DNA of 64,000 bases, from the NCBI GenBank assembly GCA_022059125.1, contig JAEUWY010000002.1:3348001-3412000 (forward strand), written 5' to 3'. Origin of the DNA: Corynespora cassiicola (Eukaryota > Ascomycota > Dothideomycetes > Pleosporales > Corynesporascaceae). The notes beneath the pieces are model-generated. The model saw nothing but the letters and a program-made list of their open reading frames with translations, ran no database searches and had not been told where the DNA came from. Shown in pieces: positions 9,448-22,388 of this stretch (the first letter of the stretch is position 1; every line of letters starts with the position of its first letter). Both the position numbers and the translations under genes were made by a program.

Positions 9448-11795
9448 CTATGTGCATTGGCGCATTGAGCTGAAAATACACCGAATATAAACCTCCCTTG
9501 AGCTTAGCTGAATGGTCCCGCTTCCAATCAATATACTGCTCATAAAAATTTTGTACAAAGTTAAAGTACTAGGAGCTTGATTAGATATTGGGGGATAATT
9601 GGTCATATTTGACGCATCGTTCAACCTGTATCTGTCAGCAAAAATGTCATCAAATCCATGAATTCCACCTGCCGTTTCTATCGAAGCCTGAAGAAAGCTT
9701 CGCGCCTCGAGACCTGCCCAAACCTTGAGCATGGAAAAATCTCCACCGCGGATCATAGAGGTTCCACTTTGTGCACCCAGTTGCCGCAGAATGGGGAGTG
9801 CACTGTACTACGATTAGCGATTGTCTGTATCGAAGCGTGGGCTCGATGACTTACCCAGCGAAGAGATCCAGGTTCGGGTTGAGACTCCGTCCAATACCCT
9901 CGAGCAGGAGAATGCTCAGCACGACGTTGACAAAGTCACCCTCGAGACGGACATGGTGTGTCCGAACCATTGAAAGAACCTCGTTTAAGATGTCGCCAAT
10001 CTTGATGTTACCCAGGGCAAAGGTCCGGCTCTTGACGCCCAATACCAGATGCTGCATGCGCAAGGCAAACACTTCTGGGTCGATAACCGCCTCTGGCTGT
10101 CTGCATCGTTCCACCATAAGATGACCAGCTTTGTATCCGTCAAATTCAGCTACGGCCTTGAACAGATCGAGGAAGTTGGTGCGATTCTTTGCGTTTAGTT
10201 CAGTAACAAGGCCCGTATCAATGAAGATCAATTGAGGCCTGTAGCCCTCTTGGTCAATCTCCTTGAGTCGTGCTCTCCATTCATCGGGCTTCTTCCTATA
10301 TGGCCGCAGTCTCTCAAGGACCTCTTCAGTCACGTCCGGTGATTCCTTTGGGCCTGTCTGTTTGTCCTCTTTGCGAGCGAATATGGATACATCCAACTGC
10401 TCAGGCTTGTAGAAGCGTACCATGATGTTTCCCGGGTGGAGATCGGCATGTATGAAATTGTCAATGAGAACCATGGTTAGGAAAGCATCAAGGCCTTCAT
10501 CTGCGATATCCTTCTGGAAGACACCCCCACCGTTCTGCAAAAAGTCCTCGAGAGGAATGCCTTGCGCAAACTCCTCGATCAAGACGTTTCTCGTTGTGTA
10601 TTCGGTGTAAGGATACGGGAACCAAGCCGTGCTGCGGTTTTTGAAGTACTGGCGGAACAAAGTCAAGTTGGCGGCTTCGATTCTCAAGTCCAATTGTAAC
10701 CGCATCATTTCACCGAATTGCTTGACCTCGTCAGGAAATGACAACCACTCCATGGTCGGGATCGCGTTGATTAGGGAAGCGAAGAAACCCATGATGCGCA
10801 AGTCTCTCCGCACAATCCTCTCGACATTTGGATGTAGCACCTTGATCGCGACGTGGTTGGACGGAACCCGCGACGGAGTACTCTTCAAAGTGACATGGAC
10901 ATTTCGCTTGATCCTCTGTCGTAGGTTTGGGGCCTCGTCTTCGTGCATATGATCAAATGCCGTGAGATCTGGTTTCAACTTCGCTTTGTAAACTTGAGCG
11001 ATAGCTCCCACGCCTAGAGGTTTCTCATCGAATTCCTCAAATATGTCCTCGAACTTGCGACCGTCAAAGGCTCGCTCCACCGTCTTCTTAGTCATCTCGA
11101 GAGAGTGCGCGGGCGCGTTTGAGTGAAGGGTCGACATGATCTTGCAGAGCTCCGTGGGGAAGATATCAGTTCGAGATGCAGCCCATTGACCAAGCTAAAT
11201 ACCATCAGAGACGATTCTTAGACTTCTCAATGAATCATACCTTTATGAAAGCTGCACCTGCTCGCTCCATGGACCATACTAGGTAGCCGTACCACCATAG
11301 CGTCCCACTTCTCTCATTATCCCTATCCTTTTGCCGCTTCCCAAGCCATATCGTCGGTATCGTCGCCAGTACTGGGACGAAAATGACGACCAGGTGGAGA
11401 AATCGCAGCCCAGTGAAGATGGGTTCCACAATATACGTATCCACAAAGAAGTATATCCCCCGCCGGAACTTCTTAGAGTTCTCCAAAGACTTTGGCACCT
11501 GTTCTTTCAGCTCCTTCCGCGAAGCCTCTAGCATAGCCTGCTCATGTGTCTTATCCTCATTGTCCAAATCGCCATTGCTGATTTCCACAAACGCAAGAGG
11601 GCTAAGGAGCGAGGCACTGGCTACACCGGACCATAGTATCGTTCTACCGCGGAATCGAGGGGTCGCAAAAGGTCCTCGGAGGAACGAGGAACGCCCGGAA
11701 ACGTAAGATCGCGTCGAAGCTCGAGATACGAAGGGGGTGGATTGACGTAGCCCTTGGCAGAGACATTTGCGGCCCAGCAAGAGGGCCGTCCTCAT
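9448..11795 (-). CDS. Mitochondrial ABC1/UbiB-family atypical kinase-like protein (ADCK2/Cqd1-like)
   Basis: Exons 11795-11241, 11194-9855 and 9802-9448 give 749 residues. Both introns are GT-AG and keep the frame. The N-terminus is Arg/Ser/Leu-rich with no acidic residue in the first 35, as in a mitochondrial presequence. Two hydrophobic segments follow (about 50-70 and 130-152). ABC1 signatures come in order: the modified Ala-rich loop GVGAIAQVYKA, the lysine strand HVAIKVLHPNVER, FIHADLHPGNIMV (catalytic-loop equivalent) and IFIDTGLV (DFG equivalent). An insert between the last two is longer than in bacterial UbiB and resembles the ADCK2/Cqd1 branch. Family knowledge: mitochondrial ABC1 proteins affect coenzyme Q biosynthesis and distribution and lipid balance at the inner membrane. 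Which paralogue this is remains an inference. The last ~45 residues after the final intron look poorly conserved, so the exact C-terminus is less sure. Confidence 0.88.
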
Positions 11796-12178
11796 GTTTC
11801 GGTTTTTCGGGCTAGAATGATGCGTGAGAAGTCCATGGAGGAACGACTTGCAAGGTGTTGGTCTTCGCGGTGGGTGTCGGCGTCACGAGGAATTCAACGG
11901 ATCCAACGTCATGGTTGCCGCGACTGGGTCCGTGCGCACGAGAATGAGAGATCGCCGACTCGCCGAACACAGGAGAACATTCACGCTCATGGGCGCCACA
12001 CGTCGCATATGATACCGGGTGGTTCTGGAGGTCATGTTCGCAATGCTTTTTTCTGTTGAGAGCGACACACAGCTGTGGTCTCAAGGCTCAAAGATCTTAT
12101 CATACTGGATACTATTGGTGACATTGTCGCTACTATTATTGCGGCTCGAAGATACAAGGTTAAACGCTAATAAATACG
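11796..12178. other. Intergenic: promoter of the ABC1-like gene and 3' flank of the monooxygenase gene
   Basis: No supported gene. Frames on both strands are short and lack motifs. Confidence 0.45.
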
Positions 12179-14125
<1,947 letters not shown>

Positions 14126-14185
14126 CTACTTTGCCGGAAACCAATCTGGCCTTGCAATGATGACTGACTGAGCAGCGGGGTCTGT

Positions 14186-14193
14186 TATATATA
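14186..14193 (-). promoter_or_regulatory. TATA-like element upstream of the monooxygenase gene
   Basis: TATATATA lies about 240 bases upstream of the proposed ATG and 64 bases upstream of the TTG at which the in-frame extension begins. It is the strongest TATA-like sequence in this intergenic region, but its use is inferred. Confidence 0.4.
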
Positions 14194-16766
14194 CCGTGGA
14201 GGCGAACACCCCTCCCTGCTCGCTCCCCAATGCCCGGGCTACGTCGACCAACGTATCGAGCTAGTTTCTAGGCATACCCGTGCTCTATGAGTTTACACGC
14301 CAATCACATTCATTCTCTCCATGGCTTCCTTCAATTGCATCCCAAGGACCTGGAAAATATCTCCATTTGTCCCGGTCCCTTCGTCCTAGCTCAAAAACCA
14401 ACCCAAACGCACCCCTGGAAAGTTAAGAACTGCTCCTAGGGGGTCGAGATCCGCACGCAAGAGTCTGATTGCGAGCACGGAAACAGGCCGGGAACACGCC
14501 ACCAGGTGGCTAACAGCTGCTATCCGAGGTGTTTAGCGTCATGAACCACCCCGCTTCCGCACGACTTCCGCATCTCATCCATGCGGGGTACCCCGCCGAT
14601 CCTCCCAAAGCCATCCAATTGGGCCCGACTTACTACGTTTGGGAATCCGGGGGGAAAGCTGCGCTAGAGCATTCCTGATGGATCGGAACGGTCATGTAGC
14701 CATATTTTTCCCGTTGGAGACTCGCCGGCGGGCAATGTGGCTTGCTGGTGCTGCGAGTGTCGCTGTGTTGGGATCCGGCAGTACTCGGATCCACAATGGG
14801 AGGTTCGGGGACCCGGATTGTCCTGGCGCTCCTTTTGATTTGAGTTCGAGGAATGTGGTCTGTCCGGGGGATTTGCACCGAGAATTTTGGTCATGCAGGA
14901 ATGACGCGTGCATACGGCTATTTGCTGTTCACTCCGTAATCCTTCGGGGCTGGCCAGCTCGACGAGAGAGATGCTGACGGTATTGACACTAGGTCCTGTT
15001 CTGGAGCATCTAGTCAACTTTCGATAGTGGCGACTATGAGCTTACCCGCTACTCTTTGTATATGTGATCAAATCTTGAAGATTGATCTGCACGAGGGTCG
15101 GTGTGTCCAATGCTTGTTTAGGATCGTCGTCGAGGATATCCTCTTGGACACCGTATAGCAGGAACTGAGTTCTTTTGAACCAAATAATACGGCCTTCGAA
15201 GCTTAATCCTTTTTATTTGTAAACTAGAACATAGTAGCGGCACTTATGGATAGTCTAGTGGTGAACTTCATCTTCAACCGTACCATCACAAGATGCTGTC
15301 GGTACTTCATTTTTACCCCTTCGTTTTGAGCTTGAGGTCTTCGTTACGCTGGTCAAAGATAGTATAAGCGGTCTTTGAGTCCATTCACATGCCGCTATGG
15401 CCCAGATTAACAATTTTTACACTTGTGTGGTGTTTTATACGTGATCTGTTGCTTATCCTTGTCATAGACCAGTCTTGTCGCACCTAGAACTACTTTTCTG
15501 TAGAGACATGGTGTCAGACTTCTTAATTTGTTTTGTTCCTGTATAAACGTAAGGGTTTTGGTACAGGCGGCTATTGATTACTCTCTTTTCTCCTTTTTTT
15601 TTCTTGGCTGCAACATCAACGTCCTTGTCGTTAGCACATTGAATTGAGGCGCAGTCAGGCTTTATGAAGGCCCGTATTCATGTAGCTCCTGTATCGGCTC
15701 ACACATCACATCCCATATGTCGTTGCTTTCTTGCTTTTCTACGCTTCATTTGAAATACTTTCTAATACCCTGAGCCTTCATAGATTAATTGCTTACCCTT
15801 ATTTACCAACACTTCTTTACTTGTTCTGAGCTTCTATTAATCCCATTTTTGCTCGTGAAGTTGATGATGAGTACCCCGTAAACTTTCAAAATTTACATAT
15901 CTAAGAGGAAAATAGAGGAGCCCAACAAAAAGTTCAAGCCTATTATGAAACTCAGCGAGGGGTTTACTGTTGCTGCAGGTAACGGTGTTAAAGGGGCGAA
16001 ACTAGTACGACAGGCCTCTTGCTGTGCTTCGAGAATTTGCTTGACAGTCTAAACAGACTGGCCTACTTTCCGAAGGAAATCATTCGTCTTCCCATACCTC
16101 AGGTTTACTCGCTAAGTGAGGCGGTCTTCATAAATGAGAATGAACGAGGTTAAAATTCTGGGGCTTATGGAATTCTTAGAAAGAATACATGATTTAATAT
16201 TGATGATCTGCAATTCATGCTATCGGGTCATCTATCTAAATTAAAAGAACTGTTATAATTTTTGAATTTGAAGCAGAAGAAGTCAGTCGATATCTGGTGT
16301 GGAAGAATATGATCCGATCTACTAGAGCTTCAACTTTCTCAACCAGTGCTCTGTTTGCTCTCTTGCATACAAAATATCATATTTACTCATTGCTATCAAG
16401 GCTGTGGAATGCATGTCTTTAGTAGTTCGAAACTTTTTTGAACAAACGCCTTTCTTTGATAAGTTTATTTGAGGGGTGTCTAAGAGTGGTAGTTTGTAAC
16501 TGCGCAGAAACGTGCCTGGCTGCCTTTGTTTGTGTTACATACCACCTTGTTCCGGTTGCCCAGCGCTGAAATGCCGCATGCGGCCATCTTCAACAAAGAC
16601 GACCAGATAGAGTAGTTGCATACAGAATCTGGCAAATAAAGACCAAATAATTTCTTTTCCAGCTCTTTCTCGGAATTTCAATCACAAACTTGCCTCTGCA
16701 CCATTCTGAGGATTGTGTTGTGCTATCCAACGCCAAGCACCATTGCACCCGTTCTGTCTACCTAAC
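14194..16766. other. Gene-poor, AT-richer region of 2.6 kb
   Basis: The left part (to about 14,950) is GC-neutral promoter-flank sequence. From about 15,000 to 16,690 the base composition drops to visibly AT-rich, and no frame of 60 codons or more exists on either strand. Short coding-like stretches broken by stops occur on the minus strand (separate entry). A plus-strand stretch (about 16,260-16,423) stays open for some 50 codons before a TAG and carries no motif I know. I recognise no terminal repeats, transposase motif or RNA gene. It looks like decayed sequence, possibly an old insertion. Confidence 0.5.
15042..16080 (-). pseudogene. Possible decayed protein-coding relic
   Basis: Read on the minus strand, three separate stretches look protein-like but sit in different frames and are cut by stops. 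15,207-15,042 is about 54 codons with GVQEDILDDDPKQALDTPT, ending at a GTAAGC that could be a splice donor or a stop. About 15,680-15,470 is a Lys-rich stretch of some 68 codons with VINSRLYQNPYVYTG. About 16,045-15,905 is some 47 codons beginning TVKQILEAQQEA. There is no ATG-initiated frame of useful length and no family match I can name. It could be a mutated gene, a fragment of a mobile element, or a gene with introns I could not resolve. Confidence is low on purpose. Confidence 0.25.
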
Positions 16767-18693
16767 ATGTCCTCTTGGAATCCTCTATCCTGGTTCGGAT
16801 CGAGTCCGGACTCTGGTAAGGATCTACCGTTCACTCCACGTCCTCACCCCCAAAGGCGCAAAGCCAGTGGAGATCTTCGACGCGCTGCTAAGATACGACG
16901 ACTCTCCGAGCAGCCCATCCCTCGCTTTTCGGATAAGGACTATGAAAATGCAGATTTCTACGAAGGAAGTCCAAGAACAAACTACGGTGGTCGCACTGGA
17001 ACGTACACCGAGACATTATCGCCGAAGGCAGGAGAACGGAGGGCTAGTCGCCTCTCAAATCCTCGTCGCGGTTCACAGACAACTACATTAAAATCACCAA
17101 AGAAACTTTCAATCGAGGACTTGCGATTCAGACGATTGCTAGCTCAGCGGCATGTGAGAGAGATCAGGGGAGAAGACACTGAGTCTGTCGACGCCGAGAT
17201 TGCTGCGATTATCGCTCAAAGAGAGAAGAGCAAACAAAAGATTGAGGAATCAACAAAAAGGATCGGTTCCTTTTCCTCGGGGATAAGAGGAATTCAGGAA
17301 ATCCAGCCGGTCTTGGATTACCCTGAAACCATTCCTCCAGACTCGCCTATGGACCAACCGACATTAGCTGAGCCAAGTCGCATTCATGCTGGTGTTGACT
17401 CTGAATTCTCAATACCTGCGTGGATACCAAAAGAATGGACTGAGAAACCAAATGAAGAGGCCTGGAAGGCCGTAAGGAAACTTGGAGAGCATGCTGCTGG
17501 CGAGATCCGACGCACTCTGCAGGAACCAGAGTACTCGCTGCGGGATGTAGAAGTCCGCGATACCATGTGGCGCATCATGGACAAGATCGAGCGCTTTGCA
17601 AAAGATCATTTTACCTTTGACTTCCAAAGTAGTAAAACGCTTAAAGCTAGGTTTGCGAAAATGACACCAGAGACGGTCAAGATCATCGGCTGCGTGGGTT
17701 CTGGCGGACCGAGTGGCCAGTACGGGTGGAGGGAGCTATTCTTTGATGATCAAAAGCGACAGGCTTTGGTATCTGGAATTGTCGGTAATGTTCTTGTGGA
17801 ACAGGTCTTTCAACACTGGTGTTTTGGCGGAGACCAGGCGATGGCCCGAACATTAGAAGGACTTCAACGCAAGTACAGTCACAAAGATGGTAAGAAAATC
17901 TACATTGTTACATATGGCTATAACGTTAACAATTTTAGGTTTCGATCGTAATCAGAGATATGCCCTTGCAGTACAGAAAAGATTCCTCAGTCACGACCGC
18001 ACTCGACTCTCCCTCCCTCCTAACTTCAAGCTACACGCCCAAGAAATTGCTCTCGCCATCTTCACCCATATCAAACACATCTTGGAGTTAAAACCCAACC
18101 ATGAAAGTATCTCCTATCGAAATGTCTTCGACTCTATCCATTCCATTGTCGTCACTGCTGGTATTCTCTCACTCACCATGCGCGCCGATCCCTCCACCGT
18201 CTATTACTTCAGTCCTGTCTTCAAAGAACTGGAATTTGACTCCAACTACATGGAATGCTTTAATAAAGATGAAATGAAGGAAACAAACCCTCGATCTCGC
18301 ACAGAGTGGCCAATGGGCACAACATCCGCTGAGAAACAACGCGCGCGTCTCGATGAACCGCTTGTGCAAATCACAATCATGGACGGTCTTACAGCCTATC
18401 GCCAGGGTGGATGGGAGACAGTCGACTCTCCAGCACTATATGGAAAGGAAGAGAGAGAATATGAAGATGGCATGGCGGACCAAGGTATACGTTCACGCCT
18501 TCTGACTCATCAATGGGCTTATTGCCGCTGGGGAAGGCCCAGGAAGTTTGAGGGTGCAGCGAATGCTGATGATCCGAAAACACATGGAGATCAATGGAAT
18601 GGAGGCTTTATTGAATTCAGTGACATGGGCGGTGTGCCCAAGGCCGCATCCAAGAAGGTGGAGGCTTGGGGAAGAAAAGTTAAGAAACTTTAG
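16767..18693 (+). CDS. Uncharacterised fungal protein, Arg/Ser-rich N-terminus
   Basis: Exons 16767-17889 and 17939-18693, joined by a 49-nt GT-AG intron, give 625 residues. The frame opens at a TTG at 16713, but the ATG at 16767 (MSSWNPLSWFG) is the first usable start. Residues 1-120 are basic and Ser/Arg/Pro-rich, probably disordered. A helical charged stretch (about 110-170) follows. The C-terminal ~400 residues look globular, with Trp-rich motifs such as AWIPKEWTEKP and GPSGQYGWRELF, and a conserved-looking end with HQWAYCRWGRPRKF. No catalytic motif, signal peptide or membrane segment is visible and I do not recognise the family. Codon use leans to A/T in third position compared with the housekeeping genes around it. 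Presence of a real protein is well supported by a 1.9-kb two-exon frame; function is unknown. Confidence 0.75.
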
Positions 18694-19238
18694 GCGGCGT
18701 GAATACAGAATGAATAAAGGAGCAAGAATATCCTGGAATGGGGACCTTCAATATCTTTTTTTTCGCTTATGCAGAATAAAAATTGATATAATATATCAAC
18801 TACTTGTCCTCGGACCATCCCGGGGCTTTTGATCTATTATGTTTTCCTTGCACTTTTGGGTCCCAGCCCCACTGGCTTTTTGTGTGATTATTATCACCTT
18901 CGCAAATATATCAAATACTTTTCTAAACAATTTTTTATTATTAATACGCAAAATATGTAGTAAGAGAACAACTGGTAGACATGTCAGTATTAGAGAAAGG
19001 CTGTGAAACCCTCAGAGTCTTACTAGATGCTTCCCACTTTCAATTCTATAACATCATTTTAATTTAGTAACACAACCTTCATCTCTGCGCGCTTACTAAA
19101 ACTCACATAGATTTTTTTCGCATTTTTGCTACTAACAAAGACAAGTATACCAGAAACCTTTCAAGCACGGCACTCTTTTGCTCTTAACAGAAATCGCTAC
19201 TGCAAGCATCACCCCTAGAGTTATATGGTTGCTTGGAT
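18694..19238. other. AT-rich convergent intergenic region
   Basis: This holds the 3' flanks of the two unknown genes and is strongly AT-rich (for example 18,897-18,962). No gene, repeat unit or RNA is recognised. Confidence 0.5.
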
Positions 19239-21032
19239 TTAACTATGCAACCCCCAACTGCTGTTCTCGTCTTTCACAAACTGGACTTTAAGTCCTGTTA
19301 ATTGCGACTTCTCCCCTGGTACTCTTCGTAATGCTTTAGCAGCAGCAGCGGTTATACTCGTTGTCTGACTACTCTCTAGTATTTCGCTTACCGGCGCTGA
19401 ACGCATTCTTGGCAAGGCCCTGCTCTTATGAATACCGATATTCCATAATGCCAGGAGTAGCCCAAGTCCAATGATGGTAAGTGGCGGGGCTAAAAGAATC
19501 GTGGAGCGTGAAGAGTCAAGCTTATTAACAAACAGATAAGACGTAAAGTTGACAGCAGGCTTCGGCCAAGTGAGCTGCTCTCCTAGCAATAAGGCCCCAG
19601 CACTTATCCTGATAAATTCTTTGATGGACTCGACGGTGCAGTTCTGACTCATTTCACCGCTAGTTATCGTGGTTGAACGTGAGAATAGCCCGTCTTCGGT
19701 ACAGATATATATGGGCTGTGCACCGAATGCGGATGCGCCGTTAACAATGGGTGCAGCAGCCACCCAAAGAGCAAGTTCATTTCCCTTGCTGTTGATTTTG
19801 GAAAGGCTATTGATGGTTTCGTTCTTGAAAGTTGTTTTCGACCCTGAACTCGCTGGTCCATTGGCAACAGTCATGGTGTCTTCTATGAACTCGACAGAGA
19901 TGTCGCATGCTACACTGGATATGTGGCTGTTGTGCGAGTTTTTGGGCATCTCAGACGTTTCTATACCCTGGTCGATGTATCCGTTGATGGCCGCGAAGAT
20001 GACCGTGAGAGTAGACTTAATATCAGAATATTTGGTGTAGTTGTGGGCCCAGACTGACAGACCGTGCTCATCCCGAACTACGACTTTGGCGCTGTGCCGT
20101 TTGTCTCGATTGTGCATCTCAGTGTCAACGGTAAAATCCGATTTCTCATTTCTCATTTTTGGTTTAACCTCCAGGCCCCTACACTCAATATCTTGAATGA
20201 TCTTTACGGCATTTACCGAAAAGTCTCCTCTACGAGACAGCTTTTCTCGGTTTACAAACCACTCACGATACTCAGGCATCGGCTCTTTAGCTATATTCCG
20301 AGACCATGAAGAATAAAATACCATGGGCGCGTCACGAAGGACGCCCGGAGGGTTGGTCTGTCTCCAGGGTAGACCAATGCCGCCGCCTGGTTCTGATTGA
20401 CTCTTAAAGGCGACAGTTTCGTTATGGGTGCTATAAGCATGTCCCATGAACAACGCGCCCGTCAGCGGTACCAAAGATATCGCAAAAGTAATGATGACGA
20501 CTAAAGCGTACTCCAAGTTTCTCGCTGCAAAAAGAGCAAACGGTGAGGCAGGTATTGAACCGCGGCTAGCATCAAGATACGTTTGTATTTGCTCGATACT
20601 TAGATGCTGTTTATTGAGAAGTGGCCACAAAGCTGACTCTGAAAAGGCATGTGCCCAATATGCGAGTGAAAGAAGGCCGACCGAGTACAGTGCAGTTGCG
20701 AAACCCTGGACTGTACTTATGTTCTCAATATAGATGTCGGCACTACTGGGTTGGGGCCGGCCGATTGCCCACGTGGGCCACTGAGCCTTGGGGGTGAATT
20801 GGCTCAGCCATGACGTGAACGAGACAACGCTTAACACGCAAGCGAGACCCCCAATAAGCGCGAGCAGTACCGTAATTCTTGCGCGTAAGAAATGTAAGAG
20901 TCCTTGTCGAGGCTGAGCATCGATCTCGTGGTAACTAGTAGCAGTCTGGTGCAGGCTGGACAGTGGATGAAAGGAGAAGTTGGAAGTTGGCGATGATTTC
21001 AATATTGTATTCGAAAATAGTCTCCCGAGCAT
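19239..21032 (-). CDS. Uncharacterised multi-pass membrane protein with a large extracytosolic loop
   Basis: Single exon. I start at the ATG 21032 (597 residues). An in-frame ATG at 21134 exists, but the codons after it contain a TATATA box, which suggests that stretch is promoter. Three hydrophobic segments lie in the N-terminal third (about 36-62, 104-125 and 166-190) and one near the C-terminus (about 517-540). Between the third and last is a ~320-residue hydrophilic region with several N-glycosylation sequons (NET, NYT, NCT, NFT) and a few Cys residues, fitting an extracytosolic domain. The C-terminal tail is short and Ser/Arg-rich. This layout resembles lineage-restricted fungal membrane proteins of unknown role. 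I see no transporter or receptor signature. The gene is real by length and composition; the function is unknown. Confidence 0.75.
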   Translation of the reverse strand: MLGRLFSNTILKSSPTSNFSFHPLSSLHQTATSYHEIDAQPRQGLLHFLRARITVLLALIGGLACVLSVVSFTSWLSQFTPKAQWPTWAIGRPQPSSADIYIENISTVQGFATALYSVGLLSLAYWAHAFSESALWPLLNKQHLSIEQIQTYLDASRGSIPASPFALFAARNLEYALVVIITFAISLVPLTGALFMGHAYSTHNETVAFKSQSEPGGGIGLPWRQTNPPGVLRDAPMVFYSSWSRNIAKEPMPEYREWFVNREKLSRRGDFSVNAVKIIQDIECRGLEVKPKMRNEKSDFTVDTEMHNRDKRHSAKVVVRDEHGLSVWAHNYTKYSDIKSTLTVIFAAINGYIDQGIETSEMPKNSHNSHISSVACDISVEFIEDTMTVANGPASSGSKTTFKNETINSLSKINSKGNELALWVAAAPIVNGASAFGAQPIYICTEDGLFSRSTTITSGEMSQNCTVESIKEFIRISAGALLLGEQLTWPKPAVNFTSYLFVNKLDSSRSTILLAPPLTIIGLGLLLALWNIGIHKSRALPRMRSAPVSEILESSQTTSITAAAAKALRRVPGEKSQLTGLKVQFVKDENSSWGLHS

Positions 21033-21499
21033 GGCGGAACTCCTAAAAGTGATAGTAAGTAGTAAGACGAGGGTGTCAGACGAGCGAGAGTTGACTGGAG
21101 TAGCGCGGGCTGGCCAGCTGCAATATATACCCATGAAGATACATTAGGCTGAATGTTCTAATCGAATACACGTGCTGAATAGTAGAGCATTGCATACTCG
21201 GTGTTCTTCACGTGCGGCTGGAGCCTATTCGAGATTGATGAGATAGCACGAGGAGGACTAGTGGAGGGGCGAAAAGCACAGGTAGAGATAAGAGTTGCCC
21301 TGGAAAATTACCCGGAGACACGGAAAGCGCGTGGTTCTCGGCTGAAGGCTCAATAGCCCTGGGGGCGATATGCACTATATTCAAAGTGGCTAGCTCGTGT
21401 CTTGGCAGACTTATCGATTCCGTGCCCATAGCCCTGGAGAAATTTTGTAGCTTTTTCAAGCCTACTTTCCAAAGCCTACCACAAAAACAATCGCCCGAC
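21033..21499. promoter_or_regulatory. Divergent promoter: membrane protein gene (-) and UTP11 (+)
   Basis: 467 bases separate two diverging starts. A TATA-like ATATATA (21,123-21,129) sits about 95 bases upstream of the ATG at 21032 on the minus strand. No clear TATA is seen on the UTP11 side, as is common for ribosome-biogenesis genes. No further gene is present. Confidence 0.5.
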
Positions 21500-22371
21500 A
21501 TGCCGCACAAGTGGGGTAATGCCGTCCAGCGACGCAATCACAAGGAGCGCGCGCAGCCCTTGGAGCGCCAAAAATGGGGTCTGCTCGAGAAGCGCAAAGT
21601 ACGACCTCTCCATACCTCGCCACGGCCTTTCCCAAGTGTACTGACCGGCGTTTGTAGGACTACAAACTGCGCGCAGCAGATCATAAAGAAAAGAAAAAGC
21701 GTCTCAAAGTCCTAAAGCAAAAGGCCGCCGACCGTAATCCCGATGAATTCTCCTACAAGATGATGTCCTCCACGGTAGACTCGAAGGGCAGGAAAGTCGC
21801 AGACCGAGGCAACAAAGCTCTTAGCATGGATGTGGTCAAACTTCTTAAGACCCAGGACGCGGGTTATATCCGGACAATGCTACAAATGGTCAGGAAAGAG
21901 CGGGAAGAGCTTGAGCAGAAGATCGTAGTGGACGAGGACGAGGCTCGGGCGTTGAAAGACGGCGACTATGGGAAAACCGCGAAGCGTACAGTCTATGTTG
22001 GGGACAAGGATGAGCAGGAGGAGTTCAATGCAGACTCTTGGTTCGGTGAAGGTGGAGAATTGCCGGGAAGGAGTCGTGCAACCAAGAAGAGCGAAGCCGT
22101 AGACGAGGAACAGCTCTCCCGACCGCGGAAACTCACCAAGAAACAACGCGAGGCCCAGATTCAGGCTGAGAAAGAAAAGGCTTCTTTGATGAAGAAGAGA
22201 GAGCGTGCGTTGGAGCGTGCAGCAGCTCACTTGGAGGCGCTCAAAGCAAGAGAGCGAGACCTCGTGGCAGCGGAAGAGGAACTTGAACAGCAGCGGGCTA
22301 AGATGAACAACACCGTTGGCGGAGTCAATAAGCATGGAGTCAAGTTTAAGATCCGAGAACGCAAGCGATGA
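21500..22371 (+). CDS. UTP11: U3 snoRNA-associated protein Utp11
   Basis: Exons 21500-21598 and 21658-22371 give 270 residues, normal for the family. The first exon encodes the hallmark N-terminus with the basic motif [20 protein letters not shown] followed by LLEKRK. After the intron the frame continues with [20 protein letters not shown], then [10 protein letters not shown], all diagnostic of Utp11. The rest is charged and helical, ending in a basic tail (KFKIRERKR). Family knowledge: Utp11 is a subunit of the small-subunit processome in the nucleolus, needed for early 18S rRNA processing. The gene is convergent with the SDR, its stop only 17 bases from that gene's 3' end. Assignment is confident. 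Confidence 0.96.
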
Positions 22372-22388
22372 GCGCCGATTTCATTCAA

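Noticed and set aside
21033..21134. Upstream in-frame ATG of the membrane protein
   Set aside because: The codons following it contain a TATATA element, so this stretch is more likely promoter; ATG 21032 has better context.
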